Positions 16,104 to 24,801 of a stretch of DNA of 39,814 nucleotides are shown in pieces; position 1 is the stretch's first letter; each line of letters starts with the position of its first letter. Position numbers and translations under genes: made by a program. Below the pieces are notes generated by a model, which saw only the letters and a list, made by a program, of their open reading frames with translations, made no database searches and had not been told where the DNA came from. The DNA lies in contig JAKAMV010000008.1 of the NCBI GenBank assembly GCA_021812735.1, positions 1-39,814 of the forward strand, written 5' to 3'. Source of the stretch: Chloroflexota bacterium (GTDB lineage: Bacteria; Chloroflexota; Limnocylindria; Limnocylindrales; CSP1-4).

Positions 16104-17012
16104 GTGAAGAGGGATCGCCGGTTCGTCGCTGCCATCCTCGTCTCGGGGATGCTGCTCGGCACGACCGGGCCGGCCGCCCTGCTCGGTCCGCACGCTGCGT
16201 CGCCGATTGCCCTCGGGGTGATCCGCCTGCAGCTTGGCGGGTTGCTGATCGTCGCCGTCCTGCCGGCGCTCGGCGGCAGCCGGATGAACGTGCTCCGCCT
16301 GTGGCGCCGCCCGACCGTGCTGGCCATGTCCGCCGCGCTCGGCCTCTACCAGCCGCTCTTCCTCTCCGCCATCTCCCAGGCCGGAGTCGCCCTCGGCACC
16401 CTCGTCGCCGTGGGATCCGCGCCCGTCTGGACAGGCCTGATCGCCTGGGCAACCCTCCGTCAGAAGCCATCCCGGGCATGGCTCCTCGCAACGACGATCG
16501 CGGTGGCCGGGCTCGTCCTCCGCGCCTGGGGGCATCTCGATGGACCAGACGTGCGGGGGCTCGTCCTGGCGATCGTCGCCGGCGCGCTCACCGGTTCGTA
16601 CGGCGTGGCGGGAAAGGTCGAGCTGGGGCGCGGGACCATCCCGATCGAGCTGCCCGCCGCCGCCGGACTCCTCGGCGGAATCGTCCTTGCGCCGGCGCTC
16701 CTCGCGGTGCCCCTCGGCTGGGTCGCGAGCGCCGAAGGCATCGTGCTGCTGCTCTACCTGGGCATCTTCACGATGGCGCTCGCGAACATCCTCCACATCC
16801 TCGGCCTGCACCGGCTCCAGCCGGGCCCCGTGGCCACCCTCATGCTGACCGCGCCCCTCACGGCCACCGTCGTCGGCGTCTTCGTGTTCGGCGAGGCCCT
16901 GACGCCGGCCTCGGCCAGCGGAGCAGTGCTCGTGCTGCTCGGGATCGCCCTGCAGGGCCGCGCGACCGAGCGAGATGAGGCGAGCGAGCTCGAGTCGGCG
17001 CCCGCGATGTAG
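16104..17012 (+). CDS. DMT-superfamily (EamA) transporter
   Basis: Membrane protein of 302 residues, with about ten hydrophobic segments forming two EamA repeats. Typical phrases are LGLYQPLFLSAISQAGVALGTLV and LYLGIFTMALANILH. EamA proteins export or import small metabolites such as amino acids. The GTG start at 16104 has no ribosome binding site and directly follows operator site C, so the message may be leaderless. It is paralogous and convergent to the next gene. Regulation by site C suggests transport of a regulon substrate or intermediate. Confidence 0.85.
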   Translation: MKRDRRFVAAILVSGMLLGTTGPAALLGPHAASPIALGVIRLQLGGLLIVAVLPALGGSRMNVLRLWRRPTVLAMSAALGLYQPLFLSAISQAGVALGTLVAVGSAPVWTGLIAWATLRQKPSRAWLLATTIAVAGLVLRAWGHLDGPDVRGLVLAIVAGALTGSYGVAGKVELGRGTIPIELPAAAGLLGGIVLAPALLAVPLGWVASAEGIVLLLYLGIFTMALANILHILGLHRLQPGPVATLMLTAPLTATVVGVFVFGEALTPASASGAVLVLLGIALQGRATERDEASELESAPAM

Positions 17013-17045
17013 CCGCGGCGCGACGTCGGCGCTGCGTCGCCGGCA

Positions 17046-17954
17046 CTACGTCGTCGGGCTCACCTCGAGAACCACGGGGTCCGCCTCCGCGACGGCGCGC
17101 GTCTGGAGGAGCAGCCCCGCGAGCACGAGGATCAGGCCTGCGATGGCGATCGGGCCGATCGTCTCGCCCAGCACCACCACTCCGAGGAACGACGCGGTGG
17201 TCGGGTCGGCGAGCAGCAGCGTCGCCACGGGTCCCGGCGGCAGCCCGTCGATCCCACGGGTGTGGAGGATGTTCGCGAGCGCCATCGTCACGACGCCGAG
17301 GTACAGGACGAGCCCCATCCCCGCCTGCGTGCCGGCCCAGTCGACCGGCTGCGTCAGCAGGATTGGGACGAGGATGAGGCCGCCGATCGAGAACGACGCC
17401 GCCGGCAGCTCCGTCGTCGTCACCCCGCGTTCGAGCTCGTGCTTCGCGGCGACCGTGTAGCCGCCGGACACGAGGCCCGCGAGCGCGGCGAGCAACAGCC
17501 CCTCGAGAGCCGCGCCACCCATGTGGCCCGACGAGCGCAGCACGAGCCCGGCGACGGCGATCGCTGTGGCGGCGGCCCACGTGCGGGTCAGGGGGTGCCC
17601 GAGGAAGACCCGCCCGAGGAGGCCCGCGAAGAGCGGGCCGGTGCCCATCGAGACAAGCGAGCCGAGCGCGACACCGGCGAGCCCAGTGCCTGCGAAGAAG
17701 AGCGGCTGGAAGAGCCCGACGCAGACGGCCGCCAGGATGATGCCCGGTCGTCGCCAAACGGCGGGCAGCAGCCGCCAGGAGCCCCCGAAGAGCGGCATCA
17801 CCGCGATGAGGACGACCGCCGCGGTGATGATTCGGAGCGTCCCGACCACCGCGGGCGGGGCGGTCGGTGCGAGGAGTGCGGACGCGGTGCCCTGCGTCCC
17901 GAAGAGGACGGAGGCCGAGAGGGTCGACGCCGCCGCGCGGCGGGTGCGGGTCAT
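17046..17954 (-). CDS. DMT-superfamily (EamA) transporter, paralogue of the preceding gene
   Basis: Also 302 residues with two EamA repeats. It shares long aligned phrases with the convergent gene at 16104-17012, for example VGLFQPLFFAGTGLAGVALG and LYLGVVTMALANILHTRG. The two genes end only 33 bp apart, so they look like an inverted duplication that has since diverged. It lies 60 bp downstream of the proline-racemase-family gene on the same strand and is probably co-transcribed with it from the site D promoter. Likely moves a proline-like or amino acid compound; direction unknown. Confidence 0.85.
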   Translation of the reverse strand: MTRTRRAAASTLSASVLFGTQGTASALLAPTAPPAVVGTLRIITAAVVLIAVMPLFGGSWRLLPAVWRRPGIILAAVCVGLFQPLFFAGTGLAGVALGSLVSMGTGPLFAGLLGRVFLGHPLTRTWAAATAIAVAGLVLRSSGHMGGAALEGLLLAALAGLVSGGYTVAAKHELERGVTTTELPAASFSIGGLILVPILLTQPVDWAGTQAGMGLVLYLGVVTMALANILHTRGIDGLPPGPVATLLLADPTTASFLGVVVLGETIGPIAIAGLILVLAGLLLQTRAVAEADPVVLEVSPTT

Positions 17955-18014
17955 GGGACGTTGATCCTCAGGGGGCAGCGGCGCGGCGCGACCCGACCGC
18001 GGGGACGCGCGGTG

Positions 18015-19067
18015 CTACCAGATGTCGCCGACGGTGAAGCCTTCGGGAAACGGGTCGGACGGGTCGAGCACGTACGACGTGAAGGCGTAGATCCAGGCGG
18101 TCCCGGTGATCGTCGGCACGACGGCCGGATGTCGGCCGAGCCGCGTCTCCTCGACCACCCGGCCGGTGAACACTGTGTCGATGACGCTCTCGTGGCGGAA
18201 GTCCTCGCCGAGCGCCAGCTTGCCCTTGGCGTGGAGGACCGCCATCCGGGCCGACGTGCCGGTCCCGCAGGGCGAGCGGTCGATGATGCCCGTCCAGGTG
18301 GACGGGCGGTTCCAGTCGAGCTTGCCGGTCGAGACCGAGACAGCATTTCGTGACGAGTTGCGGGGATCGTGCGCCGGCCCGGTGAGCATGCCGTTGGTGA
18401 TGCCCGCGAACGCCGGCTCCTCCGGATGGACGACCGGGTACTGCTCCGCGGCGGACCGCTTGATCATCTCCACGGTGCGGGTGATGTCGCGGCCCTCGTC
18501 CGGCGTCAGCCGGAAGCCCAGCTTCTCGCCGTCGGCGATCGCGTACCACATGCCGCCCCATGCGATGTCGATCGTCACGGTGCCGAGCTGCGGGACCTCG
18601 ACCGGGACGTCCAGGTGCGGCGCGTATGCCGGGACGTTCCGGAACGTGACCGACGTTACCTTGCCGTTCTCGCATTCGGCGCGGACGCGGATCAGCCCGG
18701 CCGGCGCCTCGAGGACCATCTCGGTCACCGGCTCGGCCATCGGGATCATGCCGGTCTCGAGCAGGACCGTCGAGACGCAGATCGTGTTCGACCCAGACAT
18801 CCCCGGGTACTCGGTCGGCTCCATGATCACGTAGCCGGCCTGGGCCTCCGGGTGACGCGACGGGAAGATGACGTTCGTGCACATCGCCGGGTAGCCGCGC
18901 GGCTCGAAGAGCATCGCCTTGCGGAGCCAGTCCGCCTCGCGCTCGAGGTACTGCGCCTTCTCGAGCATCGTCGTGCCCGGTACGTCGACCACGCCTCCCA
19001 CGATGACCCGGCCGACCTCCCCGGCCGCATGGACGTCGACGGCCTGGAGCATCCTCGAGAGTCGCAT
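18015..19067 (-). CDS. Proline racemase superfamily enzyme 1, Ser/Cys active site (4-hydroxyproline 2-epimerase-like)
   Basis: A 350-residue member of the family containing proline racemase, 4-hydroxyproline 2-epimerase and trans-3-hydroxyproline dehydratase. The second catalytic motif DRSPCGTGTSA is intact (C267). At the first motif, normally MCGH, it reads MSGSN, so the acid/base cysteine is serine (S91). Ser/Cys pairs occur, as I recall, in epimerase subgroups; the dehydratase type has threonine at the second position instead. Start ATG 19067 has GAGGAG seven bases upstream. It is divergent from the D-hydroxyproline dehydrogenase-like operon and shares operator site D with it. Probable role: trans-4-hydroxy-L-proline to cis-4-hydroxy-D-proline. 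Confidence 0.85.
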   Translation of the reverse strand: MRLSRMLQAVDVHAAGEVGRVIVGGVVDVPGTTMLEKAQYLEREADWLRKAMLFEPRGYPAMCTNVIFPSRHPEAQAGYVIMEPTEYPGMSGSNTICVSTVLLETGMIPMAEPVTEMVLEAPAGLIRVRAECENGKVTSVTFRNVPAYAPHLDVPVEVPQLGTVTIDIAWGGMWYAIADGEKLGFRLTPDEGRDITRTVEMIKRSAAEQYPVVHPEEPAFAGITNGMLTGPAHDPRNSSRNAVSVSTGKLDWNRPSTWTGIIDRSPCGTGTSARMAVLHAKGKLALGEDFRHESVIDTVFTGRVVEETRLGRHPAVVPTITGTAWIYAFTSYVLDPSDPFPEGFTVGDIW

Positions 19068-19108
19068 CGCCCCGCTCCTCGTGGTCCCGAGCCTGTTCGC
19101 AACGACAG

Positions 19109-19130
19109 ATTGTCGGACAGTCTGACCAAT
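19109..19130 (-). promoter_or_regulatory. Operator site D between divergent racemase and dehydrogenase operons
   Basis: On the minus strand it reads ATTGGTCAG, ACTGTC, C, GACAAT. One base is inserted in the first half-site and one position differs in the second; the third is perfect. It is placed to control both directions. Confidence 0.65.
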
Positions 19131-19138
19131 GGTAGATT
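19110..19138 (+). promoter_or_regulatory. Possible plus-strand promoter for the dehydrogenase operon
   Basis: TTGTCG at 19110-19115 and TAGATT at 19133-19138 are separated by 17 bases. Each matches four of six consensus positions. It overlaps operator site D almost completely. Confidence 0.35.
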
Positions 19139-19158
19139 GCTCGGACACGCGCGGTCAA
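19129..19158 (-). promoter_or_regulatory. Promoter of the racemase 1 gene
   Basis: On the minus strand TTGACC (19158-19153), an 18-base spacer and TACCAT (19134-19129) form a sigma70-like promoter. Operator site D begins at the end of the -10 box, the same geometry as at sites A, G and H. Confidence 0.5.
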
Positions 19159-19218
19159 TGCGTGACAGGACCGGAGCCTGGACGCGGACCGGTCGCAGCC
19201 GGGAGGGATGGTCGCCCC

Positions 19219-20430
19219 GTGACGCCCCGTTCGCCCGCTCCGCAGGAGGTCGAGGTCCGGCGCGCCGTCGATGTCGGGCACTCCGCCGCGGCGGTCGTGA
19301 TCGGGGCCGGTATCGTGGGGGCGGCGTGCGCCTACGCCCTCGCGATTCGTGGGCTCTCGGTCGTCCTCGTTGAGCGCGATGCTCCCGCCCGCGGGACATC
19401 CGGCGCCTGCGAAGGCAACCTCGTCCTCTGGGATCGCCCGACCGTCCCCGACCTCGAGCTGACGCGCTGGAGCCACCGTCGCTGGGAGGAGCTGAGCGGC
19501 GAGCTGTTCGACGCGACCGGGCTCGACATCGAGTTCGACCGCAAGGGTTCGCTCATGCTCGCCCAGGACGAGGCGACTCTAGCCGCCGCCCAGGCCCGGT
19601 GCGCGTGGCTGGCGGAGCAGGGCGTGCCGCACGAATGGCTCGATGGCGCGGCCCTGCACGAGGTCGAGCCCGACCTCGCCCCCTCGATCGAGCACGGCGC
19701 CCTCTTCCCGATGGACTCCCAGATCGAGCCACGCATCGCGACGGCGGCGCTGGTCGCGGGCGCCCGGGCGCGCGGCACCGCGGTCCTCCTCCACGAACCG
19801 GTGACGTCGATCGAGCTCCGGGACGACGGACGGCGCGCCGTCGTCACGACCGCCGAGCACGTCGTCGAGACGCCGCACCTCGTCGTCGCCGCCGGTGTCT
19901 GGACGCCGCGCCTCCTGGCGGGGATCGTCGACCTCCCCGTGTCCGCGCGCAAGGGCCAGATCGCCGTCGTCACCGCGCCGATTCACGTCCGCCACAAGGT
20001 CATGGAGGCCGGCTACGCTGGCACCGTCGCGAGCAGCGCGGGCGGTCTGCAGATCGCCGCCGTCGTCGAATCCACCCGGTCGGGCTCGATCCTGCTCGGC
20101 AGCAGCCGCCTGCTGACGGACCCCGACGACCGGACGGTGGACGTCGACGTCCTCGGGCGCATCGTGGCCCGCGCACTCGAGTTCTTCCCCGGCCTCGCCT
20201 CGGGCCGCCTCTTCCGCAGCTATGCCGGCCTTCGGCCGATGTCGCCGGACCACGCGCCCCTCGTCGGGCCGCTGCCGGGCCGGCCGGCTGTGCTCCTGGC
20301 GACCGGGCACGAAGGGGGCGGCGTGATGATGGCGGCGGCGACAGGCGAGCTGATCGCGCGCCGGGTCACGGGCGAGCCGATCCCCGTCCCTGACGCGGCG
20401 CTGCTCCCGGATCGGCTGGTGGCGGCGTGA
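19219..20430 (+). CDS. FAD-dependent D-hydroxyproline dehydrogenase-like beta subunit
   Basis: A DAO-family flavoprotein of about 403 residues, resembling beta subunits of opine oxidase (OoxB), HcnC and the heteromeric D-hydroxyproline dehydrogenases. It shows the N-terminal FAD fold AVVIGAGIVGAACAYALA, the GTSGACEGN segment, and a C-terminal LATGHEGGGVMMAAATGELIA flavin contact. The start is uncertain: GTG 19219 follows GGGAGGG by 11 bases, while the earlier ATG at 19129 lies inside the operator and -10 region. It is translationally coupled to the ferredoxin-like gamma gene. Expected reaction: cis-4-hydroxy-D-proline to pyrroline-4-hydroxy-2-carboxylate. Confidence 0.82.
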   Translation: MTPRSPAPQEVEVRRAVDVGHSAAAVVIGAGIVGAACAYALAIRGLSVVLVERDAPARGTSGACEGNLVLWDRPTVPDLELTRWSHRRWEELSGELFDATGLDIEFDRKGSLMLAQDEATLAAAQARCAWLAEQGVPHEWLDGAALHEVEPDLAPSIEHGALFPMDSQIEPRIATAALVAGARARGTAVLLHEPVTSIELRDDGRRAVVTTAEHVVETPHLVVAAGVWTPRLLAGIVDLPVSARKGQIAVVTAPIHVRHKVMEAGYAGTVASSAGGLQIAAVVESTRSGSILLGSSRLLTDPDDRTVDVDVLGRIVARALEFFPGLASGRLFRSYAGLRPMSPDHAPLVGPLPGRPAVLLATGHEGGGVMMAAATGELIARRVTGEPIPVPDAALLPDRLVAA

Positions 20431-20798
20431 TGGGACGCGGAACCCGGCGGATCGACCCGCCTACTCGCGGGCTCCACCGGCTCCGGCGTCCCGGGCGTCG
20501 AACGCTCGAGATCGCCGTCGATGGCGAGCCGGTCACCTGCTTCGAGGGCGAGACGATCGCCGTCGCGCTCCTCGCCGACCGGGGCGCCATCGGCCGCGAC
20601 GCCGTCCGGCTGCACGGGCTCTGGTGCGGGATCGGGACGTGCTTCGAGTGCGTCGTGACCGTCGACGGGTCTGCCGGCATCCGCGCCTGCATGACGACCG
20701 CGCGGTCCGGGATGCGCGTGGGCACGGCGATCGGGCGCGCCTCCGACTCCGGCGACGGCGACAGCGACGCAGACTCAAGCGACGGCGACCGGCGATGA
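20430..20798 (+). CDS. [2Fe-2S] ferredoxin-like gamma subunit
   Basis: A 122-residue protein like HcnA/OoxC-type small subunits. The cluster cysteines are visible in WCGIGTCFECVV (C66, C71, C74) and ACMT (C87), the plant-type ferredoxin spacing. The C-terminus is an unusual low-complexity Asp/Ser/Gly tail. Its ATG overlaps the beta-subunit stop (TGATG), and its own stop overlaps the next start (ATGA). It passes electrons between the alpha and beta flavin subunits of the dehydrogenase. Confidence 0.88.
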   Translation: MGRGTRRIDPPTRGLHRLRRPGRRTLEIAVDGEPVTCFEGETIAVALLADRGAIGRDAVRLHGLWCGIGTCFECVVTVDGSAGIRACMTTARSGMRVGTAIGRASDSGDGDSDADSSDGDRR

Positions 20799-22237
20799 TC
20801 GACCTGCTGGTCGTCGGCGCGGGGCCAGCCGGACTGGCGGCCGCGCGAACCGCTGGCGAGCTTGGGCTCCGGGTGGTCGTGGCCGACGAGAACGCCGAGG
20901 CTGGCGGCCAGTACTATCGCCAGCCGGGCCTGCCCGGCGCGGCGCTTGACCGCCGCCAGACCCGTGGCCGCGCTGTGATCGACGCCGCCCGTGGCGTCGC
21001 CGAACTCCGTCTCGGATGCTCCGTCGTCGCCCTCGACCCCACCCCGACTGGACTCCGCGCCTGGCTCGATCGCGACGGCGGCCTCGAGTGGCTGATGCCG
21101 CGTGCGATCCTGCTGGCCACCGGCGCGTTCGACACGCCGGTGGCGTTCCCCGGCTGGACCCTGCCGGGCGTGATGTCGGCCGGCGCGGCGCAGGCGCTCG
21201 TCAAGAGCCAGCTCGTGCGGCCGGGCCGCCGGGCCGTCGTCGCCGGATCGGGCCCCTTCGTGTTCGCCGTGGCCGACGCGCTCCGCCACGCCGGCGTGCG
21301 TGTCGCCGAGGCCGTCGAGGCCGCCACGCTGCGCGGCGCGCTCCCGCATCTCCCCTCCTCGATGCGCCACGCGCGACGCTACGGGGAGCTTGCCGCCCTC
21401 GTGCTGCCCCTGGTCGCCTCGGGGACCGCGATCCGCTCGGGCGAGGTCGTCGCCTCCGCGCAGGGCCGCGACCGCCTGGAAGCCGTCCGCCTGCGCCCAC
21501 GAGGCCGTCCCGGCGCCCCGGCGGACGCCAACGGGGAACGGGTGGTCGAGGCTGACCTCCTCTGCGTCGGCTACGGCTTCTCCGCCTCCACCGAACTCGC
21601 GCGGCTGGCGGGGGCCGCAATGTCCGTGGATCCGGGACTCGGCCAGCCCATCCCCGCAGCGGACGCGTGGCAGGCCGCCTCGCGCCCCGGGCTGTTCGTC
21701 GCGGGCGAGGCGGCCGGTCTCGGGGGCGCGGCGGTCGCGGAGGCCGAGGGTGAGCTTGCCGCGATCGGTGCCGCGCGCCACCTCGAGCGGCTCGACGTGC
21801 GGGCCGCCGACGAGTTGGCCTCGCGCGTCCGGCCTCGGCTCGCCGCCCTGCGCGGCTTCGCCGCGCTGCTGCCTCGGATCTTCCCGCGGCCCGACGGGCT
21901 CGGCCTGCTTGCCGATCCGGCGACGATCGTCTGCCGCTGCGAGAACGTCTCGCTCGCGACGGTGCTTGCCGCAGTCGACCAGGGGAAGGCCGACTCCCTC
22001 AACGAGCTCAAGGCCGCGACGCGCTGCGGCCAGGGCTGGTGCCAGGGTCGAGTCTGCGGCGCGCTCCTGCCGGGCGTCATCGGGGCGCGGCGCACCGGGT
22101 TCGATGGGACCTCCCAGTACACGGCGCGCGTCCCGGTCAGACCCGTGGGCCTCGCCGCGGTGGTAGCGCAGCTCGACGCGATCGGCGCGAGCGAGGCGCC
22201 GAGCGACGCTGGGCGCCCGACGCCTTCGCCCTCTTGA
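20795..22237 (+). CDS. FAD/NAD(P)-binding alpha subunit with BFD-like [2Fe-2S] domain
   Basis: A 480-residue pyridine-nucleotide-disulfide-type flavoprotein, like HcnB/OoxA and the alpha subunit of heteromeric D-hydroxyproline dehydrogenase. The N-terminal fold is LLVVGAGPAGLAAARTAGELG, followed by GGQYYRQPG. A middle NAD-type fold is seen in RRAVVAGSGPFVFAVADAL. Near the C-terminus a bacterioferredoxin-associated-ferredoxin-type cluster is indicated by C380, C382, C411 and C416. The ATG at 20795 overlaps the gamma stop by four bases. With beta and gamma it forms the presumed membrane- or soluble-acceptor dehydrogenase; the final electron acceptor is not shown. Confidence 0.88.
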   Translation: MIDLLVVGAGPAGLAAARTAGELGLRVVVADENAEAGGQYYRQPGLPGAALDRRQTRGRAVIDAARGVAELRLGCSVVALDPTPTGLRAWLDRDGGLEWLMPRAILLATGAFDTPVAFPGWTLPGVMSAGAAQALVKSQLVRPGRRAVVAGSGPFVFAVADALRHAGVRVAEAVEAATLRGALPHLPSSMRHARRYGELAALVLPLVASGTAIRSGEVVASAQGRDRLEAVRLRPRGRPGAPADANGERVVEADLLCVGYGFSASTELARLAGAAMSVDPGLGQPIPAADAWQAASRPGLFVAGEAAGLGGAAVAEAEGELAAIGAARHLERLDVRAADELASRVRPRLAALRGFAALLPRIFPRPDGLGLLADPATIVCRCENVSLATVLAAVDQGKADSLNELKAATRCGQGWCQGRVCGALLPGVIGARRTGFDGTSQYTARVPVRPVGLAAVVAQLDAIGASEAPSDAGRPTPSPS

Positions 22238-22267
22238 CAAGGGTGTATTGCCGGACAAACTGACAAT
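22234..22267 (+). promoter_or_regulatory. Promoter -35 and operator site E, upstream of ALDH operon
   Basis: A perfect TTGACA at 22234-22239 is followed by the operator at 22247-22267. On the minus strand the operator reads ATTGTCAG, TTTGTC, C, GGCAAT: 18 of 20 positions. It fills the spacer and -10 region; no clear -10 box is seen. Confidence 0.6.
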
Positions 22268-22373
22268 CTGATGATTCTGATCGCTCCCGACCCGGGCGCC
22301 GGCCGAAGCCCACTCGTCGCGGCCGGCTGGGCGGGCGTGCGGGAACGGTCGGCATGACCAGTGTGGGAGAGAG

Positions 22374-23867
22374 ATGCCGGTGAGCGACACGGTTCTGGTG
22401 CCCAAGGGCATGGTGGTCGACGGCGGATGGTGCCAGGCGCGGTCTGGAGCCACGGTCGCCGTCTTCGATCCCGCGACCGGCGAACAGCTCGCCTCGATCC
22501 CCGCGGCCGGGGCGGCGGACGTCGACGCTGCCGTGGCGGCCGCTCGGCGAAGCTTCGAGGCGGGCGTCTGGTCCCGGATGGCGCCGAGCGGGCGCGGCCG
22601 GATCCTCTGGCGCCTGGCCGAGCTCGTCCGTGCGCATGCGGACGAGCTCGCCCACACCGAATCGCGCGACACCGGCAAGCCGATCATCGAGGCGCGCGAG
22701 GACATCGGCGGGACCGCCGATGCGATCGAGTACTACGCGGGCGCGTGCACCAAGATCGTCGGTGAGACGAAGCCGCTGCCGAACGGCTGGTACGGCTTCG
22801 CGCTGCGCGAGCCGGCTGGAGTCGTCGGCATCATCACCCCCTGGAACTTCCCGCTCTACATCGCCGGCTGGAAGGTCGCTCCCGCCCTCGCGGCGGGGTG
22901 CTCGGTCGTCATGAAGCCACCGGTGCTCGCGAGCCTCACCTGCGTCGCGCTCGCGGGTCTCGCGCTGGAGGCGGGCGTCCCCGCTGGCGTCTTCAACGTG
23001 GTGACCGGCAGGGGCTCGGAGGCGGGCGAGGCGCTCGCGACCCACCCCGACGTCGACGTCCTCGCGTTCACCGGCGGGACGGAGACCGGCAAGCGCGTGA
23101 TGACCCTGCGGGCAGGCCTCGCCCGGCCCGTCCAGATGGAGCTGGGCGGCAAGTCGCCCGACATCGTGTTCGAGGACGCGCCGGACCTCGACCTTGCCGT
23201 CGCCGGCGCCGCCTTCGGGATCTTCTACACGCAGGGCGAGAACTGCAACGCCGGCAGCCGGCTGATCCTCCAGCGGAGCATCTACGACACGTTCCTTGAG
23301 AAGCTGGACCTGTTCGCGCGCGCGATCCAGATCGGGGATCCGCTCGATGCCTCGACCCAGATCGGCTCGCTCATCGCGCAGGAACAGCTCGACAAGGTCG
23401 AGTCCTACGTGAAGGTCGGCCTCGAGCAGGGAGCACGGCTCGTCTGCGGAGGACAGCGCCTGACCGACGGCGACTTCGCCAGGGGGTTCTTCTACCCGCC
23501 CACGATCCTCGCCGACGTACGGCCGGGCGATCGGGTATTCCAGGAGGAGATCTTCGGTCCCGTCCTGACGGTCACCCCGTTCAACACCGTGGACGAGGCC
23601 ATCGCGCTCGCGAACGCCACCGAGTTCGGGCTCGCCGCGGGAGCGTGGACCGCGAGCGCGGAGCGGGCGATGCGGTGCGTCCAGGAGATCAAGTCCGGCT
23701 ACGTCTGGATCAACACCTTCAACGGGACGCCCGTCGAGATCCCGTTCGGCGGCGTCAAGTCGTCCGGGTTCGGGCGGGACTGCGGGATGCAGGCGTTCGA
23801 CACGTACACCTCGTGGAAGAGCGTCGTGTGGGCCATGGGGCCGTACGCCGACTGGTACCACGGGTGA
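22374..23867 (+). CDS. Aldehyde dehydrogenase (2-oxoglutarate semialdehyde dehydrogenase candidate)
   Basis: A complete 497-residue ALDH. Catalytic residues are present: N158 in TPWNF, K181, E256 in MELGGKSPD and C291 in GENCNAGSR. The position after the lysine, usually KPSE or KPAE, reads KPPV, so the glutamate that favours NAD by binding the ribose hydroxyls is missing; NADP use is possible. In hydroxyproline catabolism the last step is oxidation of 2-oxoglutarate semialdehyde to 2-oxoglutarate by this family, and the same enzyme serves the pentose pathway. Context supports that role; a betaine-aldehyde-like substrate cannot be excluded. It heads an operon with DapB-like, SDR and GntR genes. 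Confidence 0.88.
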   Translation: MPVSDTVLVPKGMVVDGGWCQARSGATVAVFDPATGEQLASIPAAGAADVDAAVAAARRSFEAGVWSRMAPSGRGRILWRLAELVRAHADELAHTESRDTGKPIIEAREDIGGTADAIEYYAGACTKIVGETKPLPNGWYGFALREPAGVVGIITPWNFPLYIAGWKVAPALAAGCSVVMKPPVLASLTCVALAGLALEAGVPAGVFNVVTGRGSEAGEALATHPDVDVLAFTGGTETGKRVMTLRAGLARPVQMELGGKSPDIVFEDAPDLDLAVAGAAFGIFYTQGENCNAGSRLILQRSIYDTFLEKLDLFARAIQIGDPLDASTQIGSLIAQEQLDKVESYVKVGLEQGARLVCGGQRLTDGDFARGFFYPPTILADVRPGDRVFQEEIFGPVLTVTPFNTVDEAIALANATEFGLAAGAWTASAERAMRCVQEIKSGYVWINTFNGTPVEIPFGGVKSSGFGRDCGMQAFDTYTSWKSVVWAMGPYADWYHG

Positions 23868-23941
23868 GCTGAGGACCCGACCAACCGCGCGGCCCGGCAC
23901 GGAGCCGGGGGCGCGGCACGCGAACCACCGGAGGTGCCCGG

Positions 23942-24748
23942 GTGACAAGGATTCGCCTGATCGTCAGCGGCGCGACGGGCGCGGTCGGCCGGACGCTCGT
24001 GCCGCAGATCCTCGCCCACGAAGACTTCGAGCTCGTGGGCGCGATCGCCGGACGCTCGATCGGCCGTGACGTGGGGGTCGCCCTCGGCCTCGGCGAGCCT
24101 GTCGGCGTGACGATCGCACCCGACTTCGCGGCCGCGATCGCGGGGCGCACAGCCGACGTGCTGGTCGACTACTCGACCTCGGAGGCGGCAGCGCGGAACG
24201 GCCTCGCGGCGCTCCGGGCCGGGGTCGCGGTGATCCTCGGCACGACCGCGGTGGACGCGGCAGCGGTCGAGGAGATGAGCCGAGTCGCCGAGGAGCGGGG
24301 GGTCGGGCTCTTCCTCGCGCCCAACCTCACGCTCGTCGGCCAGGTCATGTTCCGGTGCGCGGACCTCATCCGACCGTACTTCGGTGACGTCGAGGTCGTC
24401 GAGTTCCACAACTCGGCCAAGCGCGACGCCCCCTCCGGGACGGCCCTCGAGACGGCCCATCGGCTTGATGCGAGCCGACACCCTGCCGAGACGCCGGACG
24501 CTACCGCCCGCGGCCTCCCGGACGCCCGCGGTGCCGTCTCGGGCGGAGTCCACGTCCACAGCGTTCGGCTGCCGAGCTTCTACTCCCGGCACGAGCTGCT
24601 GTTCGCGCGTCCCGGTGAGATGCTGACCGTCATCGCCGATCAGTTCACGACGGAGCCGCTCGTCGGACCGACGCTGAAGGCGGCGCGCCTGCTGATGTCG
24701 GTGCGGGGCGCCGTCCGAGACCTTCCCGGGCTCTTCGATCCCGACTGA
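23942..24748 (+). CDS. DapB-like dihydrodipicolinate reductase family protein
   Basis: A 268-residue paralogue of dihydrodipicolinate reductase. The cofactor loop SGATGAVGR is at residues 9-17. The catalytic segment reads EFHNSAKRDAPSGTAL where DapB has EAHHRHKVDAPSGTAL. The first histidine (H156) and the lysine (K160) are kept, but the second histidine is asparagine (N157). The C-terminal GGVHVHSVRLP and SRHELLFARPGEMLTV phrases match DapB. GTG at 23942 follows GGAGGTG. In this operon a lysine biosynthesis role is unlikely; reduction of a cyclic imine such as a pyrroline carboxylate is a reasonable guess. Confidence 0.8.
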   Translation: MTRIRLIVSGATGAVGRTLVPQILAHEDFELVGAIAGRSIGRDVGVALGLGEPVGVTIAPDFAAAIAGRTADVLVDYSTSEAAARNGLAALRAGVAVILGTTAVDAAAVEEMSRVAEERGVGLFLAPNLTLVGQVMFRCADLIRPYFGDVEVVEFHNSAKRDAPSGTALETAHRLDASRHPAETPDATARGLPDARGAVSGGVHVHSVRLPSFYSRHELLFARPGEMLTVIADQFTTEPLVGPTLKAARLLMSVRGAVRDLPGLFDPD

Positions 24749-24801
24749 AGCTGGGCCGGCGTGGCCGGCGGGAGGAGCGACCCGATGACCGGAGGATGGA
24801 C

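Noticed and set aside
17013..17045. Terminator between the two convergent transporter genes
   Set aside because: Only an imperfect 5-bp stem (CGACG/CGTCG) is visible, not enough to support a call.
20366..22705. Long minus-strand frame of 779 codons opposite the dehydrogenase alpha gene
   Set aside because: Antisense frames are routinely open in DNA this GC-rich; no domain is visible and the plus strand has clear family motifs. The same applies to 2149-3789 and 6334-8250 on the minus strand.
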